DNA from: Butyrivibrio sp. | GTDB taxonomy: Bacteria > Bacillota_A > Clostridia > Lachnospirales > Lachnospiraceae | Assembly (NCBI RefSeq): GCF_024699075.1 | Contig: NZ_JAILQF010000218.1 | Span: 1 to 13,069 of the forward strand | Length of the DNA stretch: 13,069 nucleotides | Direction of reading: 5' to 3' | The notes under the pieces: model-generated | The model's database searches: none | What the model saw: the letters and a program-made list of their open reading frames with translations, nothing else | What the model was told of the DNA's origin: nothing | Position numbers and translations under genes: made by a program | Shown here: piece after piece, positions 1-6,240 of the stretch | Layout of the letters: every line of letters starts with the position of its first letter | How positions within the stretch are numbered: the stretch's first letter is position 1

Positions 1-159
1 TCAGAATACTGGCAGAGCGAGATGAACAAGATCGATAACTGCATCAACTGCGGTGCCTGCCTTCCAAGATGTCCATATGAACTAAATATTCCAGTTCTTT
101 TGAAAAAAAATCTTGAAGATTACAGGATGGTTCTTGCAGGAGAGCGAAAAGTTAAGTAA
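1..159 (+). CDS. Aldo/keto reductase with C-terminal 4Fe-4S domain (3' fragment)
   Basis: Only the last 52 codons are in the window; the gene begins to the left of base 1. The visible peptide contains the cluster motif C-I-N-C-G-A-C-L-P-R-C-P (CxxCxxCxxxCP) followed by a short tail ending in GERKVK. This matches the ferredoxin-like tail of the COG1453 type of aldo/keto reductase, in which an NAD(P)H-dependent TIM barrel is followed by a 4Fe-4S binding segment. The barrel is not visible, so the substrate cannot be judged. The stop codon is TAA at 157-159 and an intrinsic terminator follows about 50 bases later. Another small ferredoxin-like oxidoreductase tail is possible, but the spacing and the LNIPVLLK continuation favour the aldo/keto family. 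Confidence 0.8.
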   Translation, partial: SEYWQSEMNKIDNCINCGACLPRCPYELNIPVLLKKNLEDYRMVLAGERKVK

Positions 160-181
160 TCATCTGACAATATAGTATATA
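157..181 (+). repeat. Direct repeat, copy A (starts at the stop codon of the reductase)
   Basis: The 25 bases starting exactly at the TAA stop match 1362-1386 except for three substitutions; the core is CTGACAATATAG. Both copies begin at the stop codon of the upstream gene and are followed by the same terminator hairpin, 50 bases (copy A) or 68 bases (copy B) further on. No function is recognised. Confidence 0.7.
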
Positions 182-207
182 AAATGATCAAGATAACCCA
201 TAACCTA

Positions 208-241
208 AGAGAGTTTTAGCTTTATGCTAAAGCTCTTTTTA
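208..241 (+). terminator. Rho-independent terminator of the reductase gene
   Basis: An 11-bp stem (AGAGTTTTAGC at 210-220 pairing with GCTAAAGCTCT at 226-236, one G-U pair) closes a 5-base loop and is followed by TTTT. The hairpin is almost identical to the one at 1433-1463. Confidence 0.88.
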
Positions 242-326
242 CTTATAAAATAAATCTATTATCTTAAGATCATGCGTAGCACATCGATGCAGATTCTATC
301 ATTTTTGTGAGAACTTACATAAATTA
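242..326. other. AT-rich intergenic spacer
   Basis: This is the remainder of the 308-base gap between the reductase and the small gene at 468. I see no open frame, repeat or strong structure of its own. The only curiosity is TGCGTAGCACAT near 274, which differs by one base from TGCGTAGTACAT just before the palindromes at 9861. Confidence 0.5.
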
Positions 327-355
327 TTGAATAATTCAGATTAAAACGCTATAAT
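327..355 (+). promoter_or_regulatory. Sigma-A type promoter for the 92-aa protein
   Basis: TTGAAT at 327-332 and TATAAT at 350-355 are separated by 17 bases. The predicted start near 362 gives a 5' leader of about 105 bases before the ATG at 468. No operator or riboswitch is recognised in the leader. Confidence 0.7.
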
Positions 356-467
356 GTGCAGGTATGTGTTTTATTGCTTATTTTTAGAAGATATGTAATA
401 ACATATTACAGTAGATTTATAAGCTTACATGAATGCATAAATCACAATTATATTACCGGGAGGAGTC

Positions 468-746
468 ATGGGCATTTTTGGGGGACCAAAGAAAAATAAA
501 GAACTTGAAAGTTATCTGGCATCTTGCAGGATGTATATGGATAACAATTACAAAGATGCTGCTCAGGAGGAATTCCATAAATTCAAAAACAGGTTTAAAG
601 AACTTGAGGAATACGAATATCTTTCCGAAAAACAGCTCGAATATTATGATGATGTCTACAGTATGATGGCTGAGAAAATGAAAGGCTATGGCCATGTTCA
701 GATAAGAAGAGATAAACAGGCTTTAAAGAACAAAACAAGACGATAA
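468..746 (+). CDS. Small soluble helical protein of unknown function (92 aa)
   Basis: I do not recognise this protein. It begins MGIFGGPKKNKELESYL and is preceded by a strong ribosome binding site (GGGAGGAG, 458-465) two bases from the ATG, so translation is likely. It is highly charged and predicted all-helical: residues about 10-50 look like a TPR-style helical pair (Y..NNYKDAAQEEFHKFKN), residues about 52-70 are a second amphipathic stretch, and the tail (about 80-92) is strongly basic. It has no cysteine pair, signal peptide or membrane segment. It has its own promoter and its own terminator, so it is a single-gene unit. The basic tail could bind nucleic acid, but that is only a guess. 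The opposite-strand and +1-frame readings here lack a ribosome binding site. Confidence 0.75.
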   Translation: MGIFGGPKKNKELESYLASCRMYMDNNYKDAAQEEFHKFKNRFKELEEYEYLSEKQLEYYDDVYSMMAEKMKGYGHVQIRRDKQALKNKTRR

Positions 747-758
747 CTTACAGACTAA

Positions 759-793
759 AGATCCGCGGCATATGTTGCGGATCTATATTTTTA
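759..793 (+). terminator. Rho-independent terminator of the 92-aa protein gene
   Basis: An 8-bp perfect stem (AGATCCGC at 759-766 with GCGGATCT at 777-784) closes a 10-base loop and is followed by ATATTTTT. Confidence 0.8.
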
Positions 794-906
794 TCCTCAA
801 ACTTCGCACATATGCCGACCGGATTGTTCCGTTTCTACGATGCTTCCATAATCCTCATATCATATTATAAATAGAAGAATAGTAGTTGATTATTAGCCAA
901 ATATAC

Positions 907-935
907 TTGTACTAATGTAAATATTTAGCTATAAT
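907..935 (+). promoter_or_regulatory. Sigma-A type promoter for the 127-aa membrane protein
   Basis: TTGTAC at 907-912 and TATAAT at 930-935 are separated by 17 bases. The predicted transcription start near 942 lies downstream of the ATG at 939, which argues that translation begins at the later ATG at 981. Confidence 0.7.
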
Positions 936-980
936 CTTATGGGTTTAGAAATTTATAAATATTACGGAGGAGAATTTAAA

Positions 981-1364
981 ATGGGTTTTGAAAACGTATG
1001 TAAATCACTCAATTATTATTTCAGTAATCATAAGGTATATAGCATTTTACAACCATTTGCACTTCCTGCAACTTTTGTTTGTGGATTACTTATGGTTATT
1101 GAAAGCTTTCCAGGTGTTTCTTTAGGCTTATTTAGTACAATTTTATATGTCTTATTCTACTTTTTCTTTATAATGCTTCTTGGATCAGAAAACTTTGTAA
1201 TTATAGCTGCAGCAATGGGACTTAGAACAGCAGCTTCACTTATTTCAGAGCTTGTAGATATCTTTAAATATAAGTTTTTTAGCTGGCCTATGCTTATATA
1301 TATCCTTGTATTTGGATATTTTACATATGCTGCTTATATGAAATCTTTAAAAACAAGCAAATAA
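981..1364 (+). CDS. Small multi-pass membrane protein of unknown function (127 aa)
   Basis: I do not recognise the family. A frame-extended ATG exists at 939, but the GGAGGAG at 966-972 sits eight bases before the ATG at 981 and the promoter's start point falls after 939, so 981 is chosen. The protein has about four hydrophobic segments: residues about 22-40 (LQPFALPATFVCGLLMVIE), 46-66 (rich in F and L, with YVLFYFFFIMLL), 69-85 (NFVIIAAAMGLRTAASL) and 98-118 (SWPMLIYILVFGYFTYAAY). It ends in a short basic tail, KSLKTSK. No catalytic or transport motif is visible. It stands alone between its own promoter and terminator; the 92-aa gene upstream is separated from it by a terminator, so the two are not an operon. 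Confidence 0.75.
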   Translation: MGFENVCKSLNYYFSNHKVYSILQPFALPATFVCGLLMVIESFPGVSLGLFSTILYVLFYFFFIMLLGSENFVIIAAAMGLRTAASLISELVDIFKYKFFSWPMLIYILVFGYFTYAAYMKSLKTSK

Positions 1365-1386
1365 TCAACTGACAATATAGCATATT
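1362..1386 (+). repeat. Direct repeat, copy B (starts at the stop codon of the membrane protein)
   Basis: Partner of 157-181 with three differences across 25 bases. It again begins precisely at a TAA stop codon and is again followed by the AGAGTTTTAGC-type terminator. The two copies flank a segment of about 1.2 kb containing both orphan genes. Confidence 0.7.
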
Positions 1387-1430
1387 AGACTACTATATTA
1401 AGTGAATATATTTATTTAAAAGCAGTAAAA

Positions 1431-1464
1431 AAAGAGTTTTAGCTTTGGCTAAAGCTCTTTTTTA
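1431..1464 (+). terminator. Rho-independent terminator of the membrane protein gene
   Basis: AGAGTTTTAGC at 1433-1443 pairs with GCTAAAGCTCT at 1448-1458 around a 4-base loop, followed by five T. The stem sequence is identical to that at 210-236; only the loop differs. Confidence 0.9.
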
Positions 1465-1478
1465 TTTTAATTCCTGGT

Positions 1479-1510
1479 TGTTCGTTCCGGGTGGAGATGC
1501 CGGACGAACA
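1479..1510. repeat. Inverted repeat (hairpin) in the gene-free region
   Basis: TGTTCGTTCCGG (1479-1490) pairs with CCGGACGAACA (1500-1510) as an 11-bp stem with one bulged T and a 9-base loop. No T run follows, so it is not an obvious terminator. Confidence 0.6.
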
Positions 1511-1528
1511 CAGAAATTCATTTAAGGG

Positions 1529-1552
1529 GCGAGGTAGCGAGGTGGCGAGGTG
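1529..1552. repeat. 8-bp tandem repeat, three copies
   Basis: GCGAGGTA, GCGAGGTG, GCGAGGTG occur head to tail, followed by a degenerate GAGAG. It lies in a locally GC-richer patch, unlike the surrounding AT-rich DNA. Confidence 0.7.
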
Positions 1553-1566
1553 GAGAGTTTGATATA

Positions 1567-1602
1567 TAACTATTCGCAAAACGCGAGTTTTACGAATAGT
1601 TA
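1567..1602. repeat. Long hairpin with GCGA tetraloop
   Basis: TAACTATTCG (1567-1576) and CGAATAGTTA (1593-1602) pair perfectly. After one C/A mismatch a second stem AAAAC/GTTTT continues, closed by GCGA (1583-1586), a GNRA-type tetraloop on the plus strand. Neither strand has a T run after it, so termination is unlikely. A dispersed palindromic repeat or a structured RNA end are the alternatives. The rest of 1464-1884 contains no credible gene; the minus-strand frame at 1439-1645 is made of these repeats. Confidence 0.65.
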
Positions 1603-1756
1603 ACAATAAAAAACGCCATCCACTCAAAATATTCACGTTCCGCATGTTTACTGGCTTTGAGCATCGTGTGCCTATCTTGGGCCAATTAGTTGAAAGGCTT
1701 AAATATTTTTATCAGGCTTATCTCTCCTTATTTTTTTAATTAACAATCCGAAATAC

Positions 1757-1762
1757 TATAAT
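1757..1762 (+). promoter_or_regulatory. Possible -10 element for the GGDEF protein gene
   Basis: TATAAT is perfect, but the matching -35 position holds only TTTTAA. If used, the leader before the ATG at 1885 is about 115 bases. No c-di-GMP riboswitch core was recognised in it. Confidence 0.4.
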
Positions 1763-1884
1763 GACAAAGTCTTTTTTAAGAGTTTTACTTTTAACTCCCT
1801 GCTTTTAAAAATAGATATTACTTGGTGTTTTATCTTACATCCATCTTAAATATATACAGCATAAAGAAAGATGCAGGTAAATTG

Positions 1885-2970
1885 ATGACTATAAGTAGAA
1901 AGATAAAAAACTTCTTAATACCGGATACAAATGAAGAAATCAATGACTTCTTTGATATGAGCAATATGTCAGCAGTCAGAACGATCTGTATATTTGCTGC
2001 AATTATTGAATCTCTTTCAATGCTTAATTACCTAATACAGTATTACAATAACCTGATATTCAATATGACTTCTTTGGTCACAATGCTGGTTATTATTGCA
2101 AGTTCTGTACTTGCCTATTTATCAACTCTTTTCCTGAAAGGCAAAATAAGTGGTCACCATACAGCTTTAATAATCTCGTTTATATGTACTCTTGTAATAT
2201 CTTTATTTGGCCTGTACGTGTCTTACATGAATTACAAGCTCAAAAGACAGATAATCATATTCTTTGTTGTAAACCTTTGTATAGTGTGCTTCATACAGAT
2301 TGTGCCTTTATTCAATATGCTTTATCTTGTTCTGGAACATGCAATCTTCTATTATCTATTGTATAGTTATGACGGCGCAAGAGGCATCATCACATTAAAC
2401 GCGATCACTTATCTTCTGGTTTTACTTATAATAAACGGTGCCTGCTATCATAGGATGTATAAATTTGTAATCTCTATTAATGAAGCCAAGATCCTTGCTG
2501 AAGATATCTATATGCACTCAGCCCAGGATACTCTGACAGGGCTTTTGAACAGGTATAAGATAGATTCTATTCTGGTCAAAAAAGGCGTCATATATCAGGT
2601 CGCAATAATTGAGATCGATCAGTTTAAATCATTCAACAACAAGTACGGACATCTTAAAGGTGATGAAGTCCTTAAGTTAACTGCATCAGGTCTTCTGGAT
2701 GTGTTCAGAAAAAAAGACTGTTACCGTTATGGCAGCGATGAATTTCTTGTCCTTACAACCATTCATAATGAAGATGATTTTAGGGACAGGCTTGCTATTT
2801 GGGAAAATAAACTCTCAGAAGTCCTGATAAAGGGCGTCGAAGATTCTATACACGTAAGTTATGGCGTTTCATCAGGAGTTGTCAGAAATAAGGAAGATGT
2901 ATTCGTTCTGATAAAAGAAGCTGAAGATAATCTTAATAACATTAAATCTGTGAGAAATCGTCTGAATTAA
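1885..2970 (+). CDS. Membrane GGDEF-domain protein with GSDEF motif (predicted diguanylate cyclase)
   Basis: The start is placed at ATG 1885 (MTISRKIKNFL), giving 361 aa. An in-frame TTG at 1822 would add 21 residues but has no ribosome binding site; the site before 1885 (AGGT, 1875-1878) is also weak. The N-terminal half has about six membrane helices (residues about 32-53, 63-84, 92-114, 122-138, 143-161, 167-187). A GGDEF domain follows from about 205 to the end, with the DTLTGLLNR entry motif at 215-223, the metal-binding Asp at about 245 and FNNKYGHLKGDE after it. GGDEF enzymes condense two GTP to c-di-GMP. Here the signature is GSDEF (283-287), with Ser for the second Gly. An RKKD lies upstream, one residue closer to the signature than a normal I-site. 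Activity and product inhibition are therefore uncertain. The sensor part is unrecognised. The gene converges on the hybrid kinase. Confidence 0.85.
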   Translation: MTISRKIKNFLIPDTNEEINDFFDMSNMSAVRTICIFAAIIESLSMLNYLIQYYNNLIFNMTSLVTMLVIIASSVLAYLSTLFLKGKISGHHTALIISFICTLVISLFGLYVSYMNYKLKRQIIIFFVVNLCIVCFIQIVPLFNMLYLVLEHAIFYYLLYSYDGARGIITLNAITYLLVLLIINGACYHRMYKFVISINEAKILAEDIYMHSAQDTLTGLLNRYKIDSILVKKGVIYQVAIIEIDQFKSFNNKYGHLKGDEVLKLTASGLLDVFRKKDCYRYGSDEFLVLTTIHNEDDFRDRLAIWENKLSEVLIKGVEDSIHVSYGVSSGVVRNKEDVFVLIKEAEDNLNNIKSVRNRLN

Positions 2971-2990
2971 ACCCATTCCCTATATTAAGC

Positions 2991-3027
2991 AAACTCCTCA
3001 GTAATCCAATTACCGAGGAGTTTTTAT
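2991..3027 (+). terminator. Terminator between the convergent GGDEF and histidine kinase genes
   Basis: AAACTCCTC (2991-2999) pairs with GAGGAGTTT (3015-3023). After an A/C mismatch GTAAT/ATTAC extends the stem to a 3-base loop. On the plus strand it runs into TTTTTATAAT, a good tail for the GGDEF gene. On the minus strand the tail is only TTTGCTT, so it would serve the kinase gene poorly. Confidence 0.8.
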
Positions 3028-3049
3028 AATTCTCATTTATTTTATTAAC

Positions 3050-4672
3050 TTATTTTAAAACTCTGGCAACAATTCTTTCGAATGCTCCGATATTTATCGG
3101 TTTGGAAACATGCGCATTCATTCCTGCATCAAGTGACTTTTGAGCATCTTCATCAAAAGCATTGGCAGTCATTGCTATGATCGGTATTGTTGCACCATCT
3201 TTGCGTTCGCTATTTCTTATAAGCTTAGTTGCCTGATATCCGTCAAGTTCAGGCATCATGACATCCATTAAAATCATGTCATAGGTGTTCTCAGGGTCTT
3301 CTAAAAATCTATCGACTACTCTTCTGCCGTCTGGCTCGATTACTATCCTGGCGCCTCTTGATTCAAGTACTTCTGTAAGAATCTCGCTATTAAGCACATT
3401 ATCTTCGGCAGCAAGAATACTAAGCCCTTTAAATACGTCCTTTACATTAAGGTTTTCCTGGCAATCAGTTTGAGGAAATTCACATGAAAGTTCCTTATCA
3501 AGCATCAAAGGAATTGTAAATGTAAATGTAGTGCCTTCCATGATCTTACTTTTAAACTTAATATTACCACCCATTATTTCAACTAAATTCTTGATAAGAG
3601 AAAGCCCAAGCCCTGTTCCACCCGGATCCTGAATACCGCTCCTGTACTCTCTTTTAAATGGTGTAAAAAGAGTCTGCTGAAACTCTTCAGACATTCCGCG
3701 TCCATTATCCTTGATAACAAACGTAACATTATCGTACTGTTTGCCCTGGGAAAGACTGTCTTTTACTATAACTTCAATCACACCGCCTTCATCTGTATAT
3801 TTATATGAATTAGAGATAATATTCAAAAGAATCTGCTGCAGATAATTCTCATCTGCACAGAAGTTTTTGTATTTGAGATCATCCATATTGAATATATAAG
3901 TCTGATTTTTGGCTTCCATTAAAGGCTTCATGATCTCATTTACATTATTTATGCATTCTTCTATATCAAATGGTACATTGTTTAAATGAACTGAGCCGGA
4001 TTCAACCTTGCTCATATCAAGGACATCATTAATAACCCCGATCATATAGTTACTGGCTTTAAGTATCTTGTCAGCCTGATCGTGTACTTTTTGAGGGTTA
4101 TCAGTATTTTCCTTTATAAGAGCTGCAAATCCTACAATTGCATTCATAGGAGTACGAATATCATGTGACATTCGTGAGATATATTCGTTTTTGTTGCGAA
4201 TAGACTGGTCGATATCATCTATTCTATTCTTGAGCTCAAGACTTTCTTTGTGATCATCATCTATACTTTTAGTAATATCAATACAACAAACAAGAACCTG
4301 ACTTTTGGCATCATCAAGCCAGGTAAACTTGACCTGCTTTTTACAGATATTATTAACCTCAGGGTTTTTAATATAATATGAAAAAATAACCTCAGCATCT
4401 TTATTTAGCTTGTCTATAATATTATCAAAGTCAAAGCTGGTCTTAAATTTCTCTTTATCAGCTTTATTATTTATATATTCAGATATTACATTAATATAAT
4501 CCGAATAACTGATAGACCGGTTTTCATCAGAAGTTTTCTGCGTTTTAGAGATCCAGGCTCCTTCCTGCAAAGCAATGAAGGCAGTTTTAGGGTCTAAAAG
4601 CGCTATATAATCAATATTATCGAGGACAGCTTTATTTATGATCGTATATGTCTTATCGGTAATATTACTCAC
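3050..4672 (-). CDS. Soluble hybrid sensor histidine kinase with receiver domain
   Basis: The product has 540 aa. It starts at GTG (4670-4672) behind AAAGGAG six bases away; the ATG overlapping it is followed at once by TGA, so GTG is the only sensible start. Residues 1-135 are a putative sensor with no hydrophobic segment, ending in VLVCCIDITKS, which resembles the end of a PAS fold. A linker coil follows (140-165). The HisKA box is SHDIRTPMNAIVGF with phospho-accepting His170. The HATPase domain shows the N box around Asn288, DNGRGM (Asp322-Met327) and GGTGLGLSL (351-359). The receiver (about 416-540) has the acidic pair Glu423/Asp424, phospho-acceptor Asp470 in LMDVMMPELDGY, Thr502 and Lys524. 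All key residues are present, so it should be active. There is no HPt domain, so a separate phosphotransfer protein or direct signalling by the receiver is implied. No cognate regulator lies next to it. The ligand is unknown. Confidence 0.92.
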   Translation of the reverse strand: MSNITDKTYTIINKAVLDNIDYIALLDPKTAFIALQEGAWISKTQKTSDENRSISYSDYINVISEYINNKADKEKFKTSFDFDNIIDKLNKDAEVIFSYYIKNPEVNNICKKQVKFTWLDDAKSQVLVCCIDITKSIDDDHKESLELKNRIDDIDQSIRNKNEYISRMSHDIRTPMNAIVGFAALIKENTDNPQKVHDQADKILKASNYMIGVINDVLDMSKVESGSVHLNNVPFDIEECINNVNEIMKPLMEAKNQTYIFNMDDLKYKNFCADENYLQQILLNIISNSYKYTDEGGVIEVIVKDSLSQGKQYDNVTFVIKDNGRGMSEEFQQTLFTPFKREYRSGIQDPGGTGLGLSLIKNLVEIMGGNIKFKSKIMEGTTFTFTIPLMLDKELSCEFPQTDCQENLNVKDVFKGLSILAAEDNVLNSEILTEVLESRGARIVIEPDGRRVVDRFLEDPENTYDMILMDVMMPELDGYQATKLIRNSERKDGATIPIIAMTANAFDEDAQKSLDAGMNAHVSKPINIGAFERIVARVLK

Positions 4673-4787
4673 ATTAAACTCCTTTAACTAAAGCATAAAT
4701 TTATATGACAGCATAAACAAATCCAATGTTAAACTCGCAAACGCTTCGCTTTTTGCTCGTTATAAAATCGCTGCTAACGCAGCTCTA

Positions 4788-4816
4788 CTGGTACGGGGCT
4801 TATAACCCCGCACCAG
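4788..4816. repeat. GC-rich hairpin in the divergent intergenic region
   Basis: CTGGT-A-CGGGG (4788-4798) pairs with CCCCG-C-ACCAG (4806-4816), with one A/C mismatch and a 7-base AT loop. No T tract follows on either strand. It lies immediately before a second hairpin at 4819-4861. Confidence 0.65.
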
Positions 4817-4818
4817 AA

Positions 4819-4861
4819 ATCAAGATCTTCCCACCACCTAAAGGTGGTGAGTTATCTTGAT
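4819..4861. repeat. Two-part hairpin in the divergent intergenic region
   Basis: Outer arms ATCAAGAT (4819-4826) and ATCTTGAT (4854-4861) enclose CACCACC (4832-4838) and GGTGGTG (4843-4849) with a TAAA loop. Together with the preceding hairpin it resembles the subterminal hairpins of small transposons or a transcribed structured RNA, but no transposase remnant is visible. The rest of the 339-base gap is AT-rich and holds the promoter of the recombinase; no clear kinase promoter was found. Confidence 0.6.
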
Positions 4862-4907
4862 CATTTTATATATTAGTACCTTATTATATATCGGCATATT
4901 TTAGTTT

Positions 4908-4935
4908 TTTTACAACTTACTTAATGTGATAAAAT
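4908..4935 (+). promoter_or_regulatory. Possible promoter for the tyrosine recombinase gene
   Basis: An extended -10 (TG-A-TAAAAT, 4927-4935) follows a weak -35, TTTTAC at 4908-4913, at 16 bases. The predicted leader is about 70 bases. The ribosome binding site AGGGGG at 5002-5007 serves the ATG at 5012. Confidence 0.45.
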
Positions 4936-5011
4936 AAATATAGAATTCAACTACGTTCCATATAAGGCATGACTAAGTCTTTTGGGAATCTAATATCCAG
5001 TAGGGGGAAAC

Positions 5012-6118
5012 ATGCAGAATAATATCTCTTCAGATAATCAGAAATATTACCAGGAAATGGATAAAGAAAATATACAGAAATTCAGGGAGGTACTTGCTAC
5101 TCTTCCGGAATTCTGCAAGTCATATTTTAGATCCATAGCTGAAAATACAGCTGTAAGGACAAGGCTTGGTTATGCCTATGACCTAAGGATCTTTTTTGAA
5201 TTCCTGCACGAAACAAACTCTTCTCTTAACAAAATCGATATCAAAGACTTCAAGATTGAGATCCTTGATATGATCACAAGAGATGACCTTGAAGAATACC
5301 TTGAATATGTAAGCTTATATGACAAGGATGGCAAGGAATTTACTAATTCAGAGAATGGTAAAAAAAGGAAAATAGCTGCCATAAGATCCATGTACAACTA
5401 TTTCTTTAAAACCGACAGAATTAAGACCAATGCTCCTTCTAAGATCAATACTCCAAAGCTTCACGAAAAAGCCATAATAAGGCTTGAAGCCAATGAAGTA
5501 AGTCAGATGCTTGATATTGTCGAAGATGGCAATAAACTTACCAAGACTCAGAAGAAGTTTCATGATAAGACCAAGGTACGTGATACAGCTATAGTTACAC
5601 TTCTTCTTGGGACAGGTATTCGTGTATCCGAGTGCGTAGGCCTTGATATTGAAGATATAGATTTTAATACTAATGGTATAAGAATTCACCGTAAAGGTGG
5701 TAACGAATCAATCGTATATTTTGGTGAAGAGGTTGAGGAAGCGCTTAAAGCATATCTGTCTCAGAGAAATCTTATAGTTGCCAATACAGGTCATGAAGAG
5801 GCTTTGTTCTTATCCCTACAGAACCGCAGAATAACTGTAAGAGCTGTTGAAAATCTTGTCAAAAAATATGCTTCCGGCGTTACTACTCTTAAGAAGATCA
5901 CACCTCATAAGCTCCGCAGTACTTTTGGTACGAATCTCTATAATGAAACAGGTGACATATACCTTGTAGCTGATGTCCTGGGCCATAAGGACGTTAACAC
6001 AACACGTAAGCATTATGCAGCACAAAGTGATGCCAATAGAAGGCATGCAGCTAAAATGGTCCATCTTCGCGATAATGAAGAAGATACCAATGAAGGTGAT
6101 GATGATTTATTATTCTGA
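5012..6118 (+). CDS. XerS-like tyrosine recombinase
   Basis: The product has 368 aa. A SAM-like core-binding domain occupies residues about 32-140 and a catalytic domain about 155-350. The catalytic set is complete: Arg204 (GTGIRVSE), Lys228 (HRKGG), His299 and Arg302 (PHKLRST), His325 (LGHKD) and the nucleophile Tyr335 (HYAA). These enzymes cut and rejoin DNA through a 3'-phosphotyrosine. The length and the lysine-rich insert before the first catalytic block (about 170-190, ending KVRD) are closer to XerS, the single-recombinase chromosome-dimer resolvase of streptococci, than to 300-aa XerC/XerD. The final 15 residues are very acidic (NEEDTNEGDDDLLF) and lie outside the catalytic core. No phage genes, excisionase or clear attachment site lie nearby, which favours a housekeeping role over an integrase, but an orphan integrase cannot be excluded. 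Confidence 0.9.
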   Translation: MQNNISSDNQKYYQEMDKENIQKFREVLATLPEFCKSYFRSIAENTAVRTRLGYAYDLRIFFEFLHETNSSLNKIDIKDFKIEILDMITRDDLEEYLEYVSLYDKDGKEFTNSENGKKRKIAAIRSMYNYFFKTDRIKTNAPSKINTPKLHEKAIIRLEANEVSQMLDIVEDGNKLTKTQKKFHDKTKVRDTAIVTLLLGTGIRVSECVGLDIEDIDFNTNGIRIHRKGGNESIVYFGEEVEEALKAYLSQRNLIVANTGHEEALFLSLQNRRITVRAVENLVKKYASGVTTLKKITPHKLRSTFGTNLYNETGDIYLVADVLGHKDVNTTRKHYAAQSDANRRHAAKMVHLRDNEEDTNEGDDDLLF

Positions 6119-6150
6119 TCATCAATAAAACGAGCTTTTATTAGGATCTT

Positions 6151-6180
6151 GATCGTTATACTTATAACGGCTTTATTTTT
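6151..6180 (+). terminator. Weak terminator candidate after the recombinase gene
   Basis: CGTTAT (6154-6159) and ATAACG (6164-6169) form a short stem with loop ACTT, followed by GCTTTATTTTT. The stem is short and AT-rich, so leakage into the symporter gene is plausible. Confidence 0.45.
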
Positions 6181-6240
6181 CATATTCTTATTCCGAAATA
6201 ATTTATAAGTGATTCTATCTAATTATGAGGTGATAAGTCT

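Noticed and set aside
468..1364. The two small orphan genes as a toxin-antitoxin or defence pair
   Set aside because: They are separated by a good terminator and each has its own promoter, so they are not an operon; neither protein has a recognisable toxin or DNA-binding motif.
1439..1645. Minus-strand 68-aa open frame
   Set aside because: It is built from hairpins and tandem repeats, overlaps a terminator and has no ribosome binding site.
1740..1884. c-di-GMP riboswitch ahead of the GGDEF gene
   Set aside because: I could not find the conserved core or the paired stems; only a small AT-rich hairpin is present.
4862..5011. dif-like site beside the XerS-like gene
   Set aside because: No pair of 11-base inverted arms with a 6-base centre resembling known dif sites could be made out.
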